Counted from the first letter of the stretch, positions 45,934 through 57,692 are shown. The stretch: DNA of 64,000 nucleotides from Streptomyces qinzhouensis (GCF_007856155.1 NZ_CP042266.1:5084001-5148000), one strand, 5' to 3'. Translations and numbers: made by a program. The notes: generated from the letters alone by a model not told the origin.

Positions 45934-46626
45934 GTGGACCTCGAGAAGCACCATCCCCAGCAGCCCGCCGCTCCCACGGCGCCCGGGCCCGCCCCCGCCG
46001 CCGGGCCCTCCGACGCGATCCGCGCGTCGGACGCCGACCGGGACCGGATCGCCGACATCCTCCGGGAGGCGCTGGCCGAGGGCCGGCTGGACACGGAGGA
46101 GCACTCCGAGCGCATCGAGGCCGTCTACCGTGCCAAGACCCTCGGTGAGTTGCAGCCCATCGTCCGGGACCTGCCGGCGGCGGCCCCGGCGAAGTCCGCC
46201 GGATCGGGGCCGTACGCGTACGGCCCCGACGCGGGCGTGGGCACACCGGACCATCTGGTCGCCGTCTTCTCCGGCACCGTCCGCAAGGGCCGCTGGAGCA
46301 TCGGCAAGCGGACGAACGCCTTCTCTCTCTTCGGCAGCGTCGAGATCGACCTCACCCAGGCGCTGTTCCAGCAGCGGGTCACGGTGATCAACGCGACGTC
46401 GATCTTCGGCAATGTCGAGGTACGGGTCCCGGAGAACATCACCCTGCGCGGCAGCGGTCACGGGATCTGCGGCAATTTCGAGATCCGCGGGCTGGAGGCG
46501 TCCGACCCCGAGGCGCCCGTGGTGATCGTCAATGGATTCGCGGTTTTCGGCAATGTCGAGGCCCGGCCCAAACGCGGCCGCCGGGTCGCCGATCTCCACA
46601 ACCGCCTGCGGAAACACCTGGGCTGA
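45934..46626 (+). CDS. DUF1707 protein with LiaF-like C-terminal domain
   Basis: A 230-residue protein. A Pro/Ala-rich start leads to the DUF1707 domain (AIRASDADRDRIADILREALAEGRLDTEEHSERIEAVYRAKT, about 30-72). The C-terminal half (about 105-215) resembles the cell-wall-active antibiotic response domain, with SLFGSVEIDL and two FGNVE repeats. GTG at 45934 is preceded by TACTCT with 6 nt between, indicating a leaderless mRNA. A role in envelope-stress sensing is inferred from the family. Confidence 0.88.
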   Translation: MDLEKHHPQQPAAPTAPGPAPAAGPSDAIRASDADRDRIADILREALAEGRLDTEEHSERIEAVYRAKTLGELQPIVRDLPAAAPAKSAGSGPYAYGPDAGVGTPDHLVAVFSGTVRKGRWSIGKRTNAFSLFGSVEIDLTQALFQQRVTVINATSIFGNVEVRVPENITLRGSGHGICGNFEIRGLEASDPEAPVVIVNGFAVFGNVEARPKRGRRVADLHNRLRKHLG

Positions 46627-46792
46627 GCGGAGCCGGGGCGCGGCAGTGGCGGCGGCGGTTTCCGGCCATGCGCGCCCCGTGCGCGGTGCCGTGCGCCGGA
46701 ACCGGGTGCCACTCAGTGCATAGGCGTGCGTACAGCGGGTAGGGACTGCTGCATCGTCTCTCGCTCGCGAAGCCGTCGTCAGGAGTAGACCC

Positions 46793-47143
46793 GTGCTGCA
46801 ACTGCCGTACCAGTCCTTGCAGGTGGCCGCCGTTCCTTCCCAGCGGGCACCCGCCAGGGAAGACCAGGACGGTCCCTGGCACGCGGAAGCCGTCTGCCGC
46901 AGGGACGAGGCCGGTCTGTTCTTCGCCCCCTCCAAGGAGCCCACGGCCGCCCGGCTGTCGCGAGAGGAAGCCGCGAAGCGGGTCTGCGCCCGCTGCCCCG
47001 TCATGGTGGAGTGCCGCGACCATGCCCTGCTCCAGCCGGAGCCCTACGGAGTCTGGGGCGGGCTGACGGCGGCGGAGCGCCGGGTGCTGCTGGCCCGCAG
47101 GCGGCGCCGGGCCGCCGAGGAGAAGAAGACCGCGGCCGCCTGA
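46793..47143 (+). CDS. wblI: WhiB-like iron-sulfur regulator, probably WblI
   Basis: A 116-residue Wbl protein. Four cluster cysteines, Cys35, Cys65, Cys68 and Cys74 (VCARCPVMVEC), are followed by the GVWGG turn (86-90) and a basic C-terminal tail for DNA contact. GTG at 46793 has AGGAG at 7 nt. The position between a class I fumarase/DUF1707 pair and glpX is where I remember wblI (SCO5046) in S. coelicolor; the symbol rests on that memory. Confidence 0.85.
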   Translation: MLQLPYQSLQVAAVPSQRAPAREDQDGPWHAEAVCRRDEAGLFFAPSKEPTAARLSREEAAKRVCARCPVMVECRDHALLQPEPYGVWGGLTAAERRVLLARRRRRAAEEKKTAAA

Positions 47144-47158
47144 CGTGCCGGTGCGGCC

Positions 47159-47186
47159 CGGGCCCCGTGGAATCCCACCGGGCCCG
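47159..47186. terminator. Imperfect hairpin between wblI and glpX
   Basis: CGGGCCCCGTGG (47159-47170) pairs with CCACCGGGCCCG (47175-47186) at 11 of 12 positions, 15 bp after the wblI stop. Confidence 0.6.
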
Positions 47187-47312
47187 AGCCCGAGCGGCGC
47201 CGACGGCCGCTGCGCGAGACACCGGCCGTCCGCCGCCGCTCCCGCTACGGCTCCTGCGGCTCTCTGCCGCTGCTCTGCCGCGCGCTCTTCGCTCTATTTC
47301 TCCGGCTCTGCC

Positions 47313-48344
47313 CTACTGCGCGCGGTCGAAGTCGATCTGGCTGTAGGCGCGGAGCTTCGACAGCCGGTGCGTGGAGTCGATCTGCCGGATCGTGCCGGAC
47401 TTGGAGCGCATCACCAGCGACTGGGTGGTCGCGGTCTCGGCCCGGTAGCGCACGCCGCGCAGCAGCTCACCGTCGGTGATCCCGGTCGCGACGAAGAAGA
47501 CGTTGTCCCCGCTGACCAGGTCGTCGGTGCTGAGGACCCGGTCGAGGTCATGGCCCGCGTCCAGCGCGCGCTGCCGCTCGGCCTCGTCCTTGGGCCACAG
47601 CTTGCCCTGGATGGTGCCGCCCAGGCATTTGATGGCGCAGGCGGTGATGATGCCCTCCGGGGTGCCGCCGACGCCCATCAGCAGGTCGACGCCGGTGCCC
47701 TCGCGTACCGCCATGATCGCCCCGGCGACATCGCCGTCCGAGATGAACTTGATCCGGGCGCCGGTCTCCCGGATCTCCTTGACGATGCCGTCATGGCGCG
47801 GCCGGTCCAGGACGACGACCGTGACGTCCTCGGGCGTGCCGCCCTTCGCCCGGGCGACCCGGCGGATGTTGACCGAGACGGGCGCGTTGATATCGACGAA
47901 CTCGGCGGCCTCGGGGCCGGTGACGAGCTTGTCCATGTAGAAGACGGCGGAGGGGTCGAACATCGCGCCCCGGTCGGCGGCCGCGAGGACCGCGATGGCG
48001 TTCGGCATGCCCTTGGCGGCCAGGGTCGTACCGTCGATCGGGTCGACCGCGATATCGCACTCCGCGCCGGTGCCGTCGCCGATCCGCTCCCCGTTGAAGA
48101 GCATCGGCGCTTCGTCCTTCTCGCCTTCGCCGATGACGACGACGCCGTTCATCGAGACGGTGTGGACGAGGGTGCGCATGGCCTTGACCGCCGCACCGTC
48201 CGCGCCGTTCTTGTCGCCGCGGCCGACCCACCGGCCGGCCGCCATCGCGGCGGCCTCGGTGACCCGGACGAGTTCAAGGGCCAGGTTGCGGTCGGGGGCC
48301 TCGGGAGAGACCTCCAGATGGGGCGGCAGATTGTGCTCGGTCAT
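47313..48344 (-). CDS. glpX: Class II fructose-1,6-bisphosphatase (GlpX)
   Basis: A 343-residue gluconeogenic phosphatase that converts fructose-1,6-bisphosphate to fructose-6-phosphate. Metal-site motifs are [13 protein letters not shown] and [32 protein letters not shown] and [20 protein letters not shown] are typical of actinobacterial GlpX. It starts with ATG at 48344. It faces a divergent DUF4245 gene. Confidence 0.96.
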   Translation of the reverse strand: MTEHNLPPHLEVSPEAPDRNLALELVRVTEAAAMAAGRWVGRGDKNGADGAAVKAMRTLVHTVSMNGVVVIGEGEKDEAPMLFNGERIGDGTGAECDIAVDPIDGTTLAAKGMPNAIAVLAAADRGAMFDPSAVFYMDKLVTGPEAAEFVDINAPVSVNIRRVARAKGGTPEDVTVVVLDRPRHDGIVKEIRETGARIKFISDGDVAGAIMAVREGTGVDLLMGVGGTPEGIITACAIKCLGGTIQGKLWPKDEAERQRALDAGHDLDRVLSTDDLVSGDNVFFVATGITDGELLRGVRYRAETATTQSLVMRSKSGTIRQIDSTHRLSKLRAYSQIDFDRAQ

Positions 48345-48467
48345 CGGAGCGCACCTTTCTGTACGGCGACGGCCGGAAGTGAGGGTGCTTCGACTCTATC
48401 CCCAGGTCGACAGAATGAGCAGTGGGGCCCACGTTTGAGCACGCACCCCTAATGCGACCATGGGGGG

Positions 48468-49037
48468 GTGGCAGGTATGCGAGGCAAACAGACGGTGCGG
48501 GACATGGTGCTGTCGATGGCGGTCATCGGAGCCGTCGTCGCGGTGATCTATCTCTTCCTCCCGAACGACGACAAGGAGCGGATGAAGCCGGTCGACTACC
48601 GGATCGAGCTGGTGACGGCCCAGCGGGCGGCGCCGTATCCGGTGATGGCGCCCGAGGGGCTGCCCCAGGGCTGGAAGCCGACGTCCGTGCGGTACGACCG
48701 CGATGCGGGCGCCGCCTGGCACCTGGGATTCCTCGACCCCGACCGCGAGTACGTGGCGATCGAGCAGTCCACCCAGGCCTATGCCAAGTACGTTCCGAAG
48801 GTCACGCTGAAGGCGGCGAACACCGGCCGGACCCAGCTGGTGAACGGGGTGGCCTGGGAGCGCTGGGCGGGCAAGAAGTACGACGCCCTGGTGTTCCGTG
48901 ACAAGGGTGTGACCACCGTTGTCACGGGTACGGCCCCGCTGGCGCGGCTGACGGAGATGGCGGAGGCGCTCAAGGGCGGCTCCACCCTGCCGACCGCGGC
49001 GCCGTCCTGGCCCGCGACGGCGTCGCCGCGGTCCTGA
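48468..49037 (+). CDS. DUF4245 membrane-anchored protein
   Basis: A 189-residue protein with one N-terminal membrane helix (VRDMVLSMAVIGAVVAVIYLF) and an extracellular domain opening YRIELVTAQRAAPYPVMAPEGLP, then WKPTSVRYD, the DUF4245 pattern. Both GTG at 48468 and ATG at 48477 are possible; the G-run before them fits the ATG better as a ribosome site, whereas homologues as I remember them begin MAG. It is conserved next to glpX in Streptomyces; function unknown. Confidence 0.85.
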   Translation: MAGMRGKQTVRDMVLSMAVIGAVVAVIYLFLPNDDKERMKPVDYRIELVTAQRAAPYPVMAPEGLPQGWKPTSVRYDRDAGAAWHLGFLDPDREYVAIEQSTQAYAKYVPKVTLKAANTGRTQLVNGVAWERWAGKKYDALVFRDKGVTTVVTGTAPLARLTEMAEALKGGSTLPTAAPSWPATASPRS

Positions 49038-49068
49038 CCAGGGACGTTTCACTCCACAGCGGTACGAA

Positions 49069-49102
49069 AGGGCCGCCGCGCCCGAGCGGGTGCGGCGGCC
49101 CT
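49069..49102. terminator. 11-bp bidirectional terminator hairpin
   Basis: AGGGCCGCCGC (49069-49079) pairs perfectly with GCGGCGGCCCT (49092-49102) between the convergent DUF4245 and nitroreductase genes. Confidence 0.75.
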
Positions 49103-49120
49103 GTCGTATGCCGGGGCGGG

Positions 49121-49711
49121 TCAGACGGAGGTCACCACCGAGTCGTAGCCGAGCCGCGGAGAGCGCGGGAAAGCGGCCTCCGGGGCGGGCCGCCCGATGT
49201 TGACGATCATCAGCGGGCTGTGGTCGTCGTCGAGGAACTCCTTCTGGACGCCCGCGTGGTCGAAGCCGGTCATCGGCCCGGCCGCGAGCCCGGCGGCCCG
49301 GACTCCGACGATGAAGTACGCGGACTGGAGCGCGGCGTTCATGCTCGCCGACTGCTCACGGACCGGCCGCTCGGCGAAGAAGAGGTCCTTGGCCTGCGGG
49401 AAGTGCGGGAGCAGCTCGGGCAGCTCCTCGTGGAACTCGTTGTCGGCGGCCAGGATGGCCACCAGCGGGGCCGCGGCCGTCTTGTCACGGTTGCCGTCGG
49501 ACATATGCGGCAGCAGCTTGGCGCGGGCCTCGTCGGAGCGGACCAGGACGATCCGCAGCGGGGTCTGGTTGAAGGCGGTGGGCCCGAACTTGACCAGGTC
49601 GTAGATCTCCTGGAGCTGCTCGTCGCTCACCGGCTCCCCGAGGAACGCGCCGACGGTGCGGGCCTCGCGGAAGAGCAGGTCCTGGGCGGTGGGGTCGAGG
49701 GCGAGGGTCAT
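49121..49711 (-). CDS. Nitroreductase-family protein (RutE/malonic semialdehyde reductase-like)
   Basis: A 196-residue flavin-dependent reductase of the RutE-like branch. Typical blocks are FGPTAFNQTPLRIVLVRS near 50-67, a central AAAPLVAILAAD strand and GRPAPEAAFPRSPRL at the end. ATG at 49711 (MTLALDPTAQ) is the family-like start; a TTG further upstream would overlap the operator-like palindrome at 49769. Family members reduce malonic semialdehyde or nitroaromatics. Confidence 0.9.
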   Translation of the reverse strand: MTLALDPTAQDLLFREARTVGAFLGEPVSDEQLQEIYDLVKFGPTAFNQTPLRIVLVRSDEARAKLLPHMSDGNRDKTAAAPLVAILAADNEFHEELPELLPHFPQAKDLFFAERPVREQSASMNAALQSAYFIVGVRAAGLAAGPMTGFDHAGVQKEFLDDDHSPLMIVNIGRPAPEAAFPRSPRLGYDSVVTSV

Positions 49712-49768
49712 GCGGCGGAGCCTTCCGGTGCGATCCATGGGGGGACGAAGGCTCCAACCGTAACCCAG

Positions 49769-49786
49769 TAGATTAAATTTCAACTA
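49769..49786. promoter_or_regulatory. AT-rich imperfect palindrome upstream of the nitroreductase
   Basis: TAGATTAAATTTCAACTA matches its own reverse complement at 7 of 9 arm positions and is the most AT-rich stretch nearby, 58 bp before the start. It resembles MarR/HxlR-type operators, which often control nitroreductases. No such regulator is adjacent. Confidence 0.5.
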
Positions 49787-49889
49787 AATGGGGAATGTGA
49801 CCGTCCGCATACCCCGGCCCGTCACCCCGGTCCCGTCACTGCGGCAGGGGCGGGCGGGCGCCGGTCCGGGCGTCTGGAACGATGCACCT

Positions 49890-50312
49890 GTGCATGCTGA
49901 TGATCAGGTCGGCGAGGGCGTCCCTGCGGACCTCGCGGAGTTTCTGCGGAGCACGGACGACGGCCGTCCGGTGACGATCGTTCCGTCCGTCTGCGGCGGG
50001 TGCGGCGGGCGCGTCTTCTCGGTGCTCATCGACGATGTCGAGGGCGGAGCCGAGCGGATGTGCACCGGCTGCGGCGGCCGCGCGTTCCTCGCGGACAGCG
50101 AGGAGTTCTGGGCGGAAGCGGATCCCGGCGAGGCCGCCTGCCCGTGCGGGGGCGAGGAGTTCGAGGCGGCGGTCGCGTTCTCGCTCACCGACGACGGGTC
50201 GGTCCGCTGGGTGACGATCGGGCTGCGGTGCCGGAAGGACGGTGCGGTGGGGGTCTATGCCGACTGGAAGATCGACTACGGCCCCACGGACCACCTGCTG
50301 ACCCTGGCCTAG
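49890..50312 (+). CDS. Cysteine-rich zinc-finger-like protein of unknown function
   Basis: A 140-residue protein with three cysteine pairs: VCGGCGG (about 35-39), MCTGCGG (about 58-62) and CPCGG (about 84-86), plus a late LRCRKD. The pattern suggests two zinc ribbons around a beta-rich domain. I do not recognise the family. GTG at 49890 is preferred; AACGAT ends 6 nt before it, a weak -10. A start at 49788 would overlap the AT-rich operator region. Confidence 0.72.
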   Translation: MHADDQVGEGVPADLAEFLRSTDDGRPVTIVPSVCGGCGGRVFSVLIDDVEGGAERMCTGCGGRAFLADSEEFWAEADPGEAACPCGGEEFEAAVAFSLTDDGSVRWVTIGLRCRKDGAVGVYADWKIDYGPTDHLLTLA

Positions 50313-50527
50313 GCAGCCCTGCGGTTCACGGCAGTGGAAGGCGCTGTCCCGGGGGATCGCGAAGAGGGCACCCCGCCCGGCACCGGGCGCGCTCCGTACA
50401 CCACGGGCGGGGCGCCCCGGCCCGCCGGGCATCCGGCGCAAGACGGTGCGTGGCCGCTCCGGCGCTGGGCGGGTGCGGCGGGCGGTGCGGGTCCGGTGCC
50501 CGCCCGGGTGTCGAACCGGCCCGCCGG

Positions 50528-50803
50528 TCAGTCGTCCGCCGGCGACTCCTCGTCCGCCACGGCCAGCGCCGCGTCCAGCCGGGCCCGGGCGCCCTCCAGC
50601 CAGTGGCGGCAGACCTTCGCCAGCTCCTCACCGCGCTCCCACAGCGCCAGTGACTCCTCCAGCGTCGTACCGCCCGCCTCCAGTCTGCGGACGACGTCGA
50701 TCAGCTCGTCGCGCGCCTGCTCGTAGCCGAGAGCGGCCCGCTCCGAGGCCGCCGCCACCTCCGCGGCGGCCGTCCCGTCGGTCCCGTCTGTCTTCGCGGC
50801 CAT
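50528..50803 (-). CDS. xseB: Exodeoxyribonuclease VII small subunit
   Basis: A 91-residue helical protein: [40 protein letters not shown] is the full XseB family pattern. ATG at 50803 with GAGGAA just upstream is favoured over a start eight codons earlier. It lies 86 bp after xseA and forms the small subunit that activates the nuclease. Confidence 0.94.
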   Translation of the reverse strand: MAAKTDGTDGTAAAEVAAASERAALGYEQARDELIDVVRRLEAGGTTLEESLALWERGEELAKVCRHWLEGARARLDAALAVADEESPADD

Positions 50804-50889
50804 GAGTTCCTCGCGTTCCTTGTCCATGTCGATGCGGTCCCGGCCGTCCGCCGGTTCCGGTGGTCCTGCGATTCCCGGGGTACGGGCGG

Positions 50890-52110
50890 CTATCGCGCGC
50901 CGCGCCCCGTGACCCGTACCGAAAGCTCACCCGCCGCCACCCGGGCCCGCAGCTCGTCGCCGTCGGTCACCTCGTCCGGTGAGCGCACCACGGCGCCGTC
51001 CGCGGACTGGAGCACCGCGTACCCCCGCTCCAGGGTCGCGGCGGGGGAGAGCGAAACCACCCGGGCCCAGGTGTGCGACAGCTCCGAATCGGCCCGGTCC
51101 AGCAGATGGCCCAGCACCCGCCGGGAGCGCGCGGTCAGCGCGTCCAGCTCGGCCGCGCGCTCGTCCACCATCCGGTGCGGACGCTCCATCGACGGGCGCC
51201 CCAGAGTGTGCGCCAGCCCGCGTTCCTCCCGGTCGAGCAGCCCCCGGACCGTCCGGAGCGCACGGCTCCGCAACTGCCGCACCCGCTCCAGCTCCTCACC
51301 GACGTCCGGTACGACCTTCTTCGCCGCGTCCGTCGGCGTCGAAGCCCGCAGATCGGCGACCAGGTCCAGCAGCGGGGAGTCCGGCTCATGGCCGATCGCC
51401 GACACCACCGGCGTACGGCAGTCGGCCACCACGCGCACCAGCCGCTCGTCCGAGAACGGCAGCAGATCCTCCACACTGCCGCCGCCGCGGGCCACCACGA
51501 TCACATCGACCTCGGGGTGGTCGTCCAGCTCCTTGACCGCCTGGACCACCTGCGGCACCGCGTGCACCCCCTGCACGGCCACATTGCGCACCTCGAAACG
51601 GACCGCGGGCCACCGCCGGCGGGCCACCTCCAGCACATCCCGCTCGGCCGCCGACGCCCGGCCGCAGACCAGGCCCACCCGGTGCGGCAGAAACGGCAGA
51701 GGCTTCTTACGCCCCGGCGCGAACAGCCCCTCCGCGCCCAGGGACCGCTTGAGCTGCTCCAGCTTCACCAGCAGCTCGCCCATGCCCACCGGCCGTATCT
51801 CCGTCGCCCGCAGCGAGAGCTGCCCCCGCGGCGCGTACCACTCCGGTTTGGCGTGCACGACGACCCGCGCGCCCTCCGACACCACATCGGCGACCGCGTC
51901 GAAGACCTGGCGGAAGCAGGTGACGCTCACCGAAATATCGTGCGCGGGGTCGCGCAGGGTCAGAAAGACGACGCCCTGTCCCGGGCGCCGGGACATCTGG
52001 GTGATCTGCCCCTCCACCCACACCGCGCCGAGCCGGTCGATCCAGCCCCCGATCAGCCGCGAGACCTGCCCCACCGGCAGGGGCGCCTCAGGGGACGTAT
52101 TGAGAGCCAT
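50890..52110 (-). CDS. xseA: Exodeoxyribonuclease VII large subunit
   Basis: A 406-residue nuclease subunit that degrades single-stranded DNA from both ends. The N-terminal OB-fold covers about 8-105 ([40 protein letters not shown]). The catalytic domain follows, with [32 protein letters not shown] and [27 protein letters not shown]. It starts with ATG at 52110 and is upstream of xseB on the same strand. Confidence 0.95.
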   Translation of the reverse strand: MALNTSPEAPLPVGQVSRLIGGWIDRLGAVWVEGQITQMSRRPGQGVVFLTLRDPAHDISVSVTCFRQVFDAVADVVSEGARVVVHAKPEWYAPRGQLSLRATEIRPVGMGELLVKLEQLKRSLGAEGLFAPGRKKPLPFLPHRVGLVCGRASAAERDVLEVARRRWPAVRFEVRNVAVQGVHAVPQVVQAVKELDDHPEVDVIVVARGGGSVEDLLPFSDERLVRVVADCRTPVVSAIGHEPDSPLLDLVADLRASTPTDAAKKVVPDVGEELERVRQLRSRALRTVRGLLDREERGLAHTLGRPSMERPHRMVDERAAELDALTARSRRVLGHLLDRADSELSHTWARVVSLSPAATLERGYAVLQSADGAVVRSPDEVTDGDELRARVAAGELSVRVTGRGAR

Positions 52111-52262
52111 ACGGGGGAGCGTAACGGCCGGGTCCGACAGCGGGCGCCCGTGACGTCACCCGTACCGCCACCGTTGCCGTACGGCGCCGGTCCCGTACGG
52201 CCCCATCCGCCCCGTACCGCCTCATCGACCCCACCGGCATCGCTTCGCCCCCGCCCCACCGG

Positions 52263-53648
52263 TCACAACGACTCCGGCCGCTCCCAGCGCACCGCCAGCA
52301 CCACCAGACCCACCCCCAGCCACACCACACCCACCACTTGCGCCGCCGTCGCCGCCTCCACCATCACCGCGATCAGGATCACCGCCCCCACCACGGGCAC
52401 CACCAGATGCCGCAGCCGGTCCGGCGGCCCCTCCATCCGGCGTACCACGAACCAGCCGACCACACTCGCGTGCAGCAGGACGAACGCCGTCAGCGCCCCG
52501 ATGTCCACGACCGAGACGAGATGGCCGAGGCCGTTCGGCCGCCGGGCCGCCCACACTGCGGCGATCAGCGAGATCACCGCCGCCACCAGCAGCGCCACCC
52601 GCGGTGTCCCCGCGCCCGTCCGGGCCAGCCCGCGCGGCAGCCGACGCTCGCGGGCCATCGCGAAGAGCAGCCGCCCCGCCGCGGCCTGCGCCGCCAACGC
52701 CGCGAACGCCGCACCGATCGCCTTGCTGACCGCGATCAGATCGTGCAGCCAGGTCCCCACGGACGTGTCCACCGCATCGTAGAAAGCCGTCCCCTGCTTC
52801 TCCGGCGCGGCCGCCAGCTCCGCCGACGACAAGGGCTCGAGGAGCGCCACCAGATACGTCTGCACGAAGAACAGCACCCCCGCCACCACCAGACAGAACA
52901 GCACCGCCCGCGCCACCTTGCGGGAGCCGCCCGTCACCTCCTCCGCGAAGGAGGCGATCGCGTCGAAGCCCAGATACGACAGCACCGCCACCGACACCGC
53001 GCCCAGCACCGCCGTCAGCGAGAAGGACAGATCGCCCGTGATCGGCGAGAGCCAGCCGCGCTCCGCCCCGTCCCGTACCAGCACCACCACCGCGGACACC
53101 ACGAACACCAGCAGCACCACGATCTCCATGACGAGGACGGCGAAGCCGACCCGCGCCGCGGGCCTCACCCCCCACAGATTCAGCGCCGTGGTCACCAGCA
53201 CCGCCAGCACCGTCCAGATCCACCGGTCCACGGAGGGCACCAGCGCCTCCATGGCGATGCCCGAGAAGAGGTACGCGACCGCCGGGATCAGCAGATAGTC
53301 GAGCATCGCCATCCAGCCGGCGATGAAACCCGGGCCCTGGCCGAGCCCCTTGGTGGCATAGGTGAACACCGAACCGGCCCGAGGGGCGACCCGTACCATC
53401 TGGGCGTAGCTGACGGCCGTGAAGGCCATCGCGATCGTGGCCACCACATAGACGAGGGCCACCGCGCCGTGCGATTTGGCGTCGAGGGTGCCGTAGACGC
53501 CGACCGGGGCCATGGGGGCGATGAAGAGCAGACCGTAGACGACCAGATCGCGGAACCCCAGAGTCCGCCGCAGTTCACCACCACCCTCGGCACTGGCTCT
53601 CGACTCCGGAACATCCGCGTCGTGCGCACCGCTCGCACCGTTCGCCAT
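52263..53648 (-). CDS. APC-family amino acid/polyamine permease
   Basis: A 461-residue transporter with twelve likely membrane segments. The family opening is [24 protein letters not shown], with the conserved [16 protein letters not shown] loop in segment 2-3 and [25 protein letters not shown] (segment 6 and loop) further on. It starts with ATG at 53648. Substrate not predictable; it is monocistronic and divergent from ispH. Confidence 0.92.
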   Translation of the reverse strand: MANGASGAHDADVPESRASAEGGGELRRTLGFRDLVVYGLLFIAPMAPVGVYGTLDAKSHGAVALVYVVATIAMAFTAVSYAQMVRVAPRAGSVFTYATKGLGQGPGFIAGWMAMLDYLLIPAVAYLFSGIAMEALVPSVDRWIWTVLAVLVTTALNLWGVRPAARVGFAVLVMEIVVLLVFVVSAVVVLVRDGAERGWLSPITGDLSFSLTAVLGAVSVAVLSYLGFDAIASFAEEVTGGSRKVARAVLFCLVVAGVLFFVQTYLVALLEPLSSAELAAAPEKQGTAFYDAVDTSVGTWLHDLIAVSKAIGAAFAALAAQAAAGRLLFAMARERRLPRGLARTGAGTPRVALLVAAVISLIAAVWAARRPNGLGHLVSVVDIGALTAFVLLHASVVGWFVVRRMEGPPDRLRHLVVPVVGAVILIAVMVEAATAAQVVGVVWLGVGLVVLAVRWERPESL

Positions 53649-53772
53649 CGGCCCTCCGTCCTCCCGCGCCCACCCTCCCGTGCGGCCGTGGCACCGCCGA
53701 CGCGTGACCGGGAACAGTCTTCCCCCACACGGTGAACCTCCGCCTGTTCTGCTCCGCCTTACGATGGGGGGT

Positions 53773-54777
53773 ATGAGTGCTACGCCTCCAGCCCGTCGCG
53801 TCCTCCTCGCCGCCCCCCGTGGCTACTGCGCGGGTGTGGACCGTGCCGTGATCGCCGTCGAGAAGGCCATCGAGCAGTACGGCTCGCCGATCTACGTCCG
53901 CCACGAGATCGTCCACAACAAGTACGTCGTCCAGACCCTGGAGCGGAAGGGCGCGATCTTCGTCGACAGGACCGCGGAGGTGCCCGAGGGCTCCATCGTG
54001 ATGTTCTCGGCGCACGGCGTCGCCCCGGTGGTCCACCAGGAGGCCGCCGAGCGCAGGCTCGCGACCATCGACGCGACCTGCCCGCTGGTGACCAAGGTCC
54101 ACAAGGAAGCCGTCCGGTTCGCCAACGACGACTACGACATCCTCCTCATCGGCCACGAGGGCCATGAGGAGGTCATCGGCACCTCCGGCGAGGCCCCCGA
54201 CCACATCACCCTGGTCGACGGCCCGGACGATGTGGCGAACGTGTCCGTGCGCGACGAGTCGCGGGTGGTCTGGCTCTCCCAGACCACCCTCTCCGTCGAC
54301 GAGACCATGGAGACGGTCGACAAGCTGAAGGAGAAGTTCCCGCAGCTGATCTCGCCGCCGAGTGACGACATCTGCTACGCCACGCAGAACCGCCAGATCG
54401 CGGTCAAGCAGATGGGCGCCGACGCCGACCTGGTGATCGTCGTGGGCTCCAAGAACTCCTCGAACTCGGTCCGGCTGGTCGAGGTCGCGCTCGGCGCCGG
54501 CGCCCGCGCCGCCCATCTGGTCGACTTCGCCGAGGAGATCGACGAGGCATGGCTGGAGGGCGTGTCCACGGTCGGCCTCACCTCCGGCGCCTCCGTGCCC
54601 GACATCCTGGTCGAGGGTGTGCTGGAGTGGCTGGCACAGCGTGGCTTCGAGGATGTCGAGCTGGTGAAGTCGGCCGAGGAGTCGATCACCTTCTCGCTGC
54701 CCAAGGAGCTCCGCAAGGACCTCCGCGCCGAGGCGGCGGAGCTGATGGCCCGGGGCGGTGCCGCAGCCGCCGGGTGA
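53773..54777 (+). CDS. ispH: 4-hydroxy-3-methylbut-2-enyl diphosphate reductase (IspH/LytB)
   Basis: A 334-residue iron-sulfur enzyme for the last step of the MEP isoprenoid pathway. The cluster cysteines are Cys19 ([10 protein letters not shown]), Cys103 ([10 protein letters not shown]) and Cys201 ([11 protein letters not shown]); glutamate and threonine motifs [10 protein letters not shown] and [10 protein letters not shown] are in place. ATG at 53773 is chosen because TACGAT (53760-53765) ends 7 nt upstream, indicating a leaderless mRNA; ATG at 53764 would overlap that -10. Confidence 0.96.
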   Translation: MSATPPARRVLLAAPRGYCAGVDRAVIAVEKAIEQYGSPIYVRHEIVHNKYVVQTLERKGAIFVDRTAEVPEGSIVMFSAHGVAPVVHQEAAERRLATIDATCPLVTKVHKEAVRFANDDYDILLIGHEGHEEVIGTSGEAPDHITLVDGPDDVANVSVRDESRVVWLSQTTLSVDETMETVDKLKEKFPQLISPPSDDICYATQNRQIAVKQMGADADLVIVVGSKNSSNSVRLVEVALGAGARAAHLVDFAEEIDEAWLEGVSTVGLTSGASVPDILVEGVLEWLAQRGFEDVELVKSAEESITFSLPKELRKDLRAEAAELMARGGAAAAG

Positions 54778-54807
54778 CGTCCTTCCGCTGCCCGTAACGT
54801 GGTCCCC

Positions 54808-55563
54808 ATGAACGTCTTCGGAGTGGACATCGGTGGATCCGGGATCAAGGGCGCGCCCGTCGACCTCGACCGCGGGGACCTGGCACAGGAGCGCCACAAG
54901 GTACTGACCCCGCACCCGGCGACGCCCGACGCGGTCGCGGACGGCGTCGCCGAGGTGGTGCGGCACTTCGGCTGGACCGGCCCGGTCGGGATCACCTTCC
55001 CCGGTGTCGTCACCGCCGGGGTCACTCGTTCCGCCGCCAATGTCGACAAGGGCTGGATCGGTACGGACGCGGCCGCGCTGCTCAGCTCGCGGCTCAACGG
55101 CAGCGCCGTCACCGTGCTCAACGACGCCGACGCGGCCGGGGTCGCCGAGATGACCTTCGGCGCGGGCCGGGGCCGGGGCGGCACGGTCATGATGCTGACG
55201 TTCGGTACGGGGATCGGCTCGGCCCTCTTCGTCGACGGGCGGCTGGTGCCGAATACCGAACTGGGCCATCTGGAGCTGCACGGCAGGGACGCCGAGAGCC
55301 ATGCCTCCACCAAGGCCAAGGAGGACGAGGACCTGACCTGGCCGCACTGGGCGCGCCGGGTCCAGAAGTATCTGGCGCATGTGGAGATGCTGTTCTCGCC
55401 CGGACTGTTCATCATCGGGGGCGGGGTCAGCCGGAAGGCCGATAAGTTCCTGCCGCTGATCGAAGGAGTACGGGCGGAGATCGTTCCCGCGCAGCTCCAG
55501 AACAACGCGGGCATCGTCGGCGCGGCGATGGCCTGCTCGGCGAAGGCCGCAGCCGCCCCCTGA
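54808..55563 (+). CDS. ppgK: Polyphosphate glucokinase
   Basis: A 251-residue ROK-family kinase that phosphorylates glucose with polyphosphate (or ATP). [17 protein letters not shown] is the phosphate-binding start, PGVVTAG and VLNDADAAG form the sugar site, and [12 protein letters not shown] is the second phosphate block. ATG at 54808 follows TAACGT (54795-54800) after 7 nt, another leaderless layout. It is 30 bp after ispH, so it may also be read from that transcript. Confidence 0.94.
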   Translation: MNVFGVDIGGSGIKGAPVDLDRGDLAQERHKVLTPHPATPDAVADGVAEVVRHFGWTGPVGITFPGVVTAGVTRSAANVDKGWIGTDAAALLSSRLNGSAVTVLNDADAAGVAEMTFGAGRGRGGTVMMLTFGTGIGSALFVDGRLVPNTELGHLELHGRDAESHASTKAKEDEDLTWPHWARRVQKYLAHVEMLFSPGLFIIGGGVSRKADKFLPLIEGVRAEIVPAQLQNNAGIVGAAMACSAKAAAAP

Positions 55564-55590
55564 CGCCCCGCCGTACCTCTATTTGTCCGT

Positions 55591-56190
55591 TTACCGGCGG
55601 CCGGCCGGGGGTGCCCCGGCCGGTGCCCCCGCCGCCGCCCGCGTCCGGCGCTTGCGGCGGCTCATCTGCCGCACCTTGCGTACGGAGGTGATGACGCCCG
55701 CGACCAGGGTGCCGCCGTACAGCCAGCCCGCGTGTACCGCCAGGGCGGTCACCACGGCCATCACCTGACCACCGAACCCGCCCTCACCGCCCGCGATGGG
55801 GACGATGCCGGCGGCGAAGGCGATCGGGACGCCGATCGGGGCGGTCACCAGATCGGCGTCGCGGACCCAGAGCGCGGTCAGGGCGCAGACCGGCAGGAAG
55901 AGCACCCCGTAGACCACGGCGGAGCCGTCGAACAGCAGCCGGGCGACGGCCCCGATCAGCACCATCGCGACCAGCGCGAACAGCCCCGCGCCCAGCCCGG
56001 TGAGGCGGGGCGCGGGCAGCTTGCGCAGTACCTGGGCGAGCAGCGGCGCGGGGCGTGCCGGTGGCGCGGGCCGTACTCCGTACAGGACGGGACGGTCCGC
56101 GAGGGCGCTCTGCGGGGAGAGCGGACCCTGGGAAGGGGGGGCCTGGGGCCGCTGGCGGCGCTGGGGGTGACTCGTCCTTGGCTGCTCCAC
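55591..56190 (-). CDS. DUF6542-type membrane protein
   Basis: A 199-residue protein. A Gln/Pro/Arg-rich cytoplasmic N-terminus of about 70 residues precedes four membrane segments (starting [20 protein letters not shown]), and it ends in a basic, Ala/Gly/Pro-rich tail. GTG at 56190 ([12 protein letters not shown]) has TACGTT 6 nt upstream on its strand and thus a leaderless start; longer frames to 56649 would run through a tandem repeat. I believe this corresponds to the family called DUF6542; function unknown. Confidence 0.78.
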   Translation of the reverse strand: MEQPRTSHPQRRQRPQAPPSQGPLSPQSALADRPVLYGVRPAPPARPAPLLAQVLRKLPAPRLTGLGAGLFALVAMVLIGAVARLLFDGSAVVYGVLFLPVCALTALWVRDADLVTAPIGVPIAFAAGIVPIAGGEGGFGGQVMAVVTALAVHAGWLYGGTLVAGVITSVRKVRQMSRRKRRTRAAAGAPAGAPPAGRR

Positions 56191-56337
56191 TCGGACAACG
56201 TAGGTCGGGAGTGGGGAGGAAGTCGGCACAGGACACGCCCTTTGGGTGACCTTGGCGAAGAGTTCGACTCCTCCAGCCGCCTCAGGACGTATGTCCGGCC
56301 CCGCCGGATGCTCCGGGCACCACTCCCCCCGGCTTCC

Positions 56338-56434
56338 CCACCGCCCCCGGGCCCTGCCGGGAGCCGGGTCCCACCGCCCCCGGGCCCTGCCGGGAGCCGG
56401 GTCCCACCGCCCCCGGGCCCTGCCGGGAGCCGGG
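56338..56434. repeat. Tandem repeat, 33 bp x 2.9, upstream of ychF
   Basis: Nearly three copies of a 33-bp unit containing CCGCCCCCGGGCCCTGCCGG lie in the divergent gap between the DUF6542 gene and ychF. The period is a multiple of three and the frames stay open, but the frames are not attached to either gene's conserved start. The rest of the 367-bp gap has no gene. Confidence 0.88.
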
Positions 56435-56557
56435 CCGCGGGCCGGTCGCGGGCTCGTCACGGCACGGATCGCCCGGACCGTAGACTGGGGGATCAGCCGT
56501 ACCCGGAGCACGACCTCGGCCGGCCCCTCCCGCTCACCCACCCAGGAAGTCGTCACC

Positions 56558-57646
<1,089 letters not shown>

Positions 57647-57692
57647 TCGCGTGAATGCTCCACGTGACTTGATTCATTGAATATGCAGGTCG

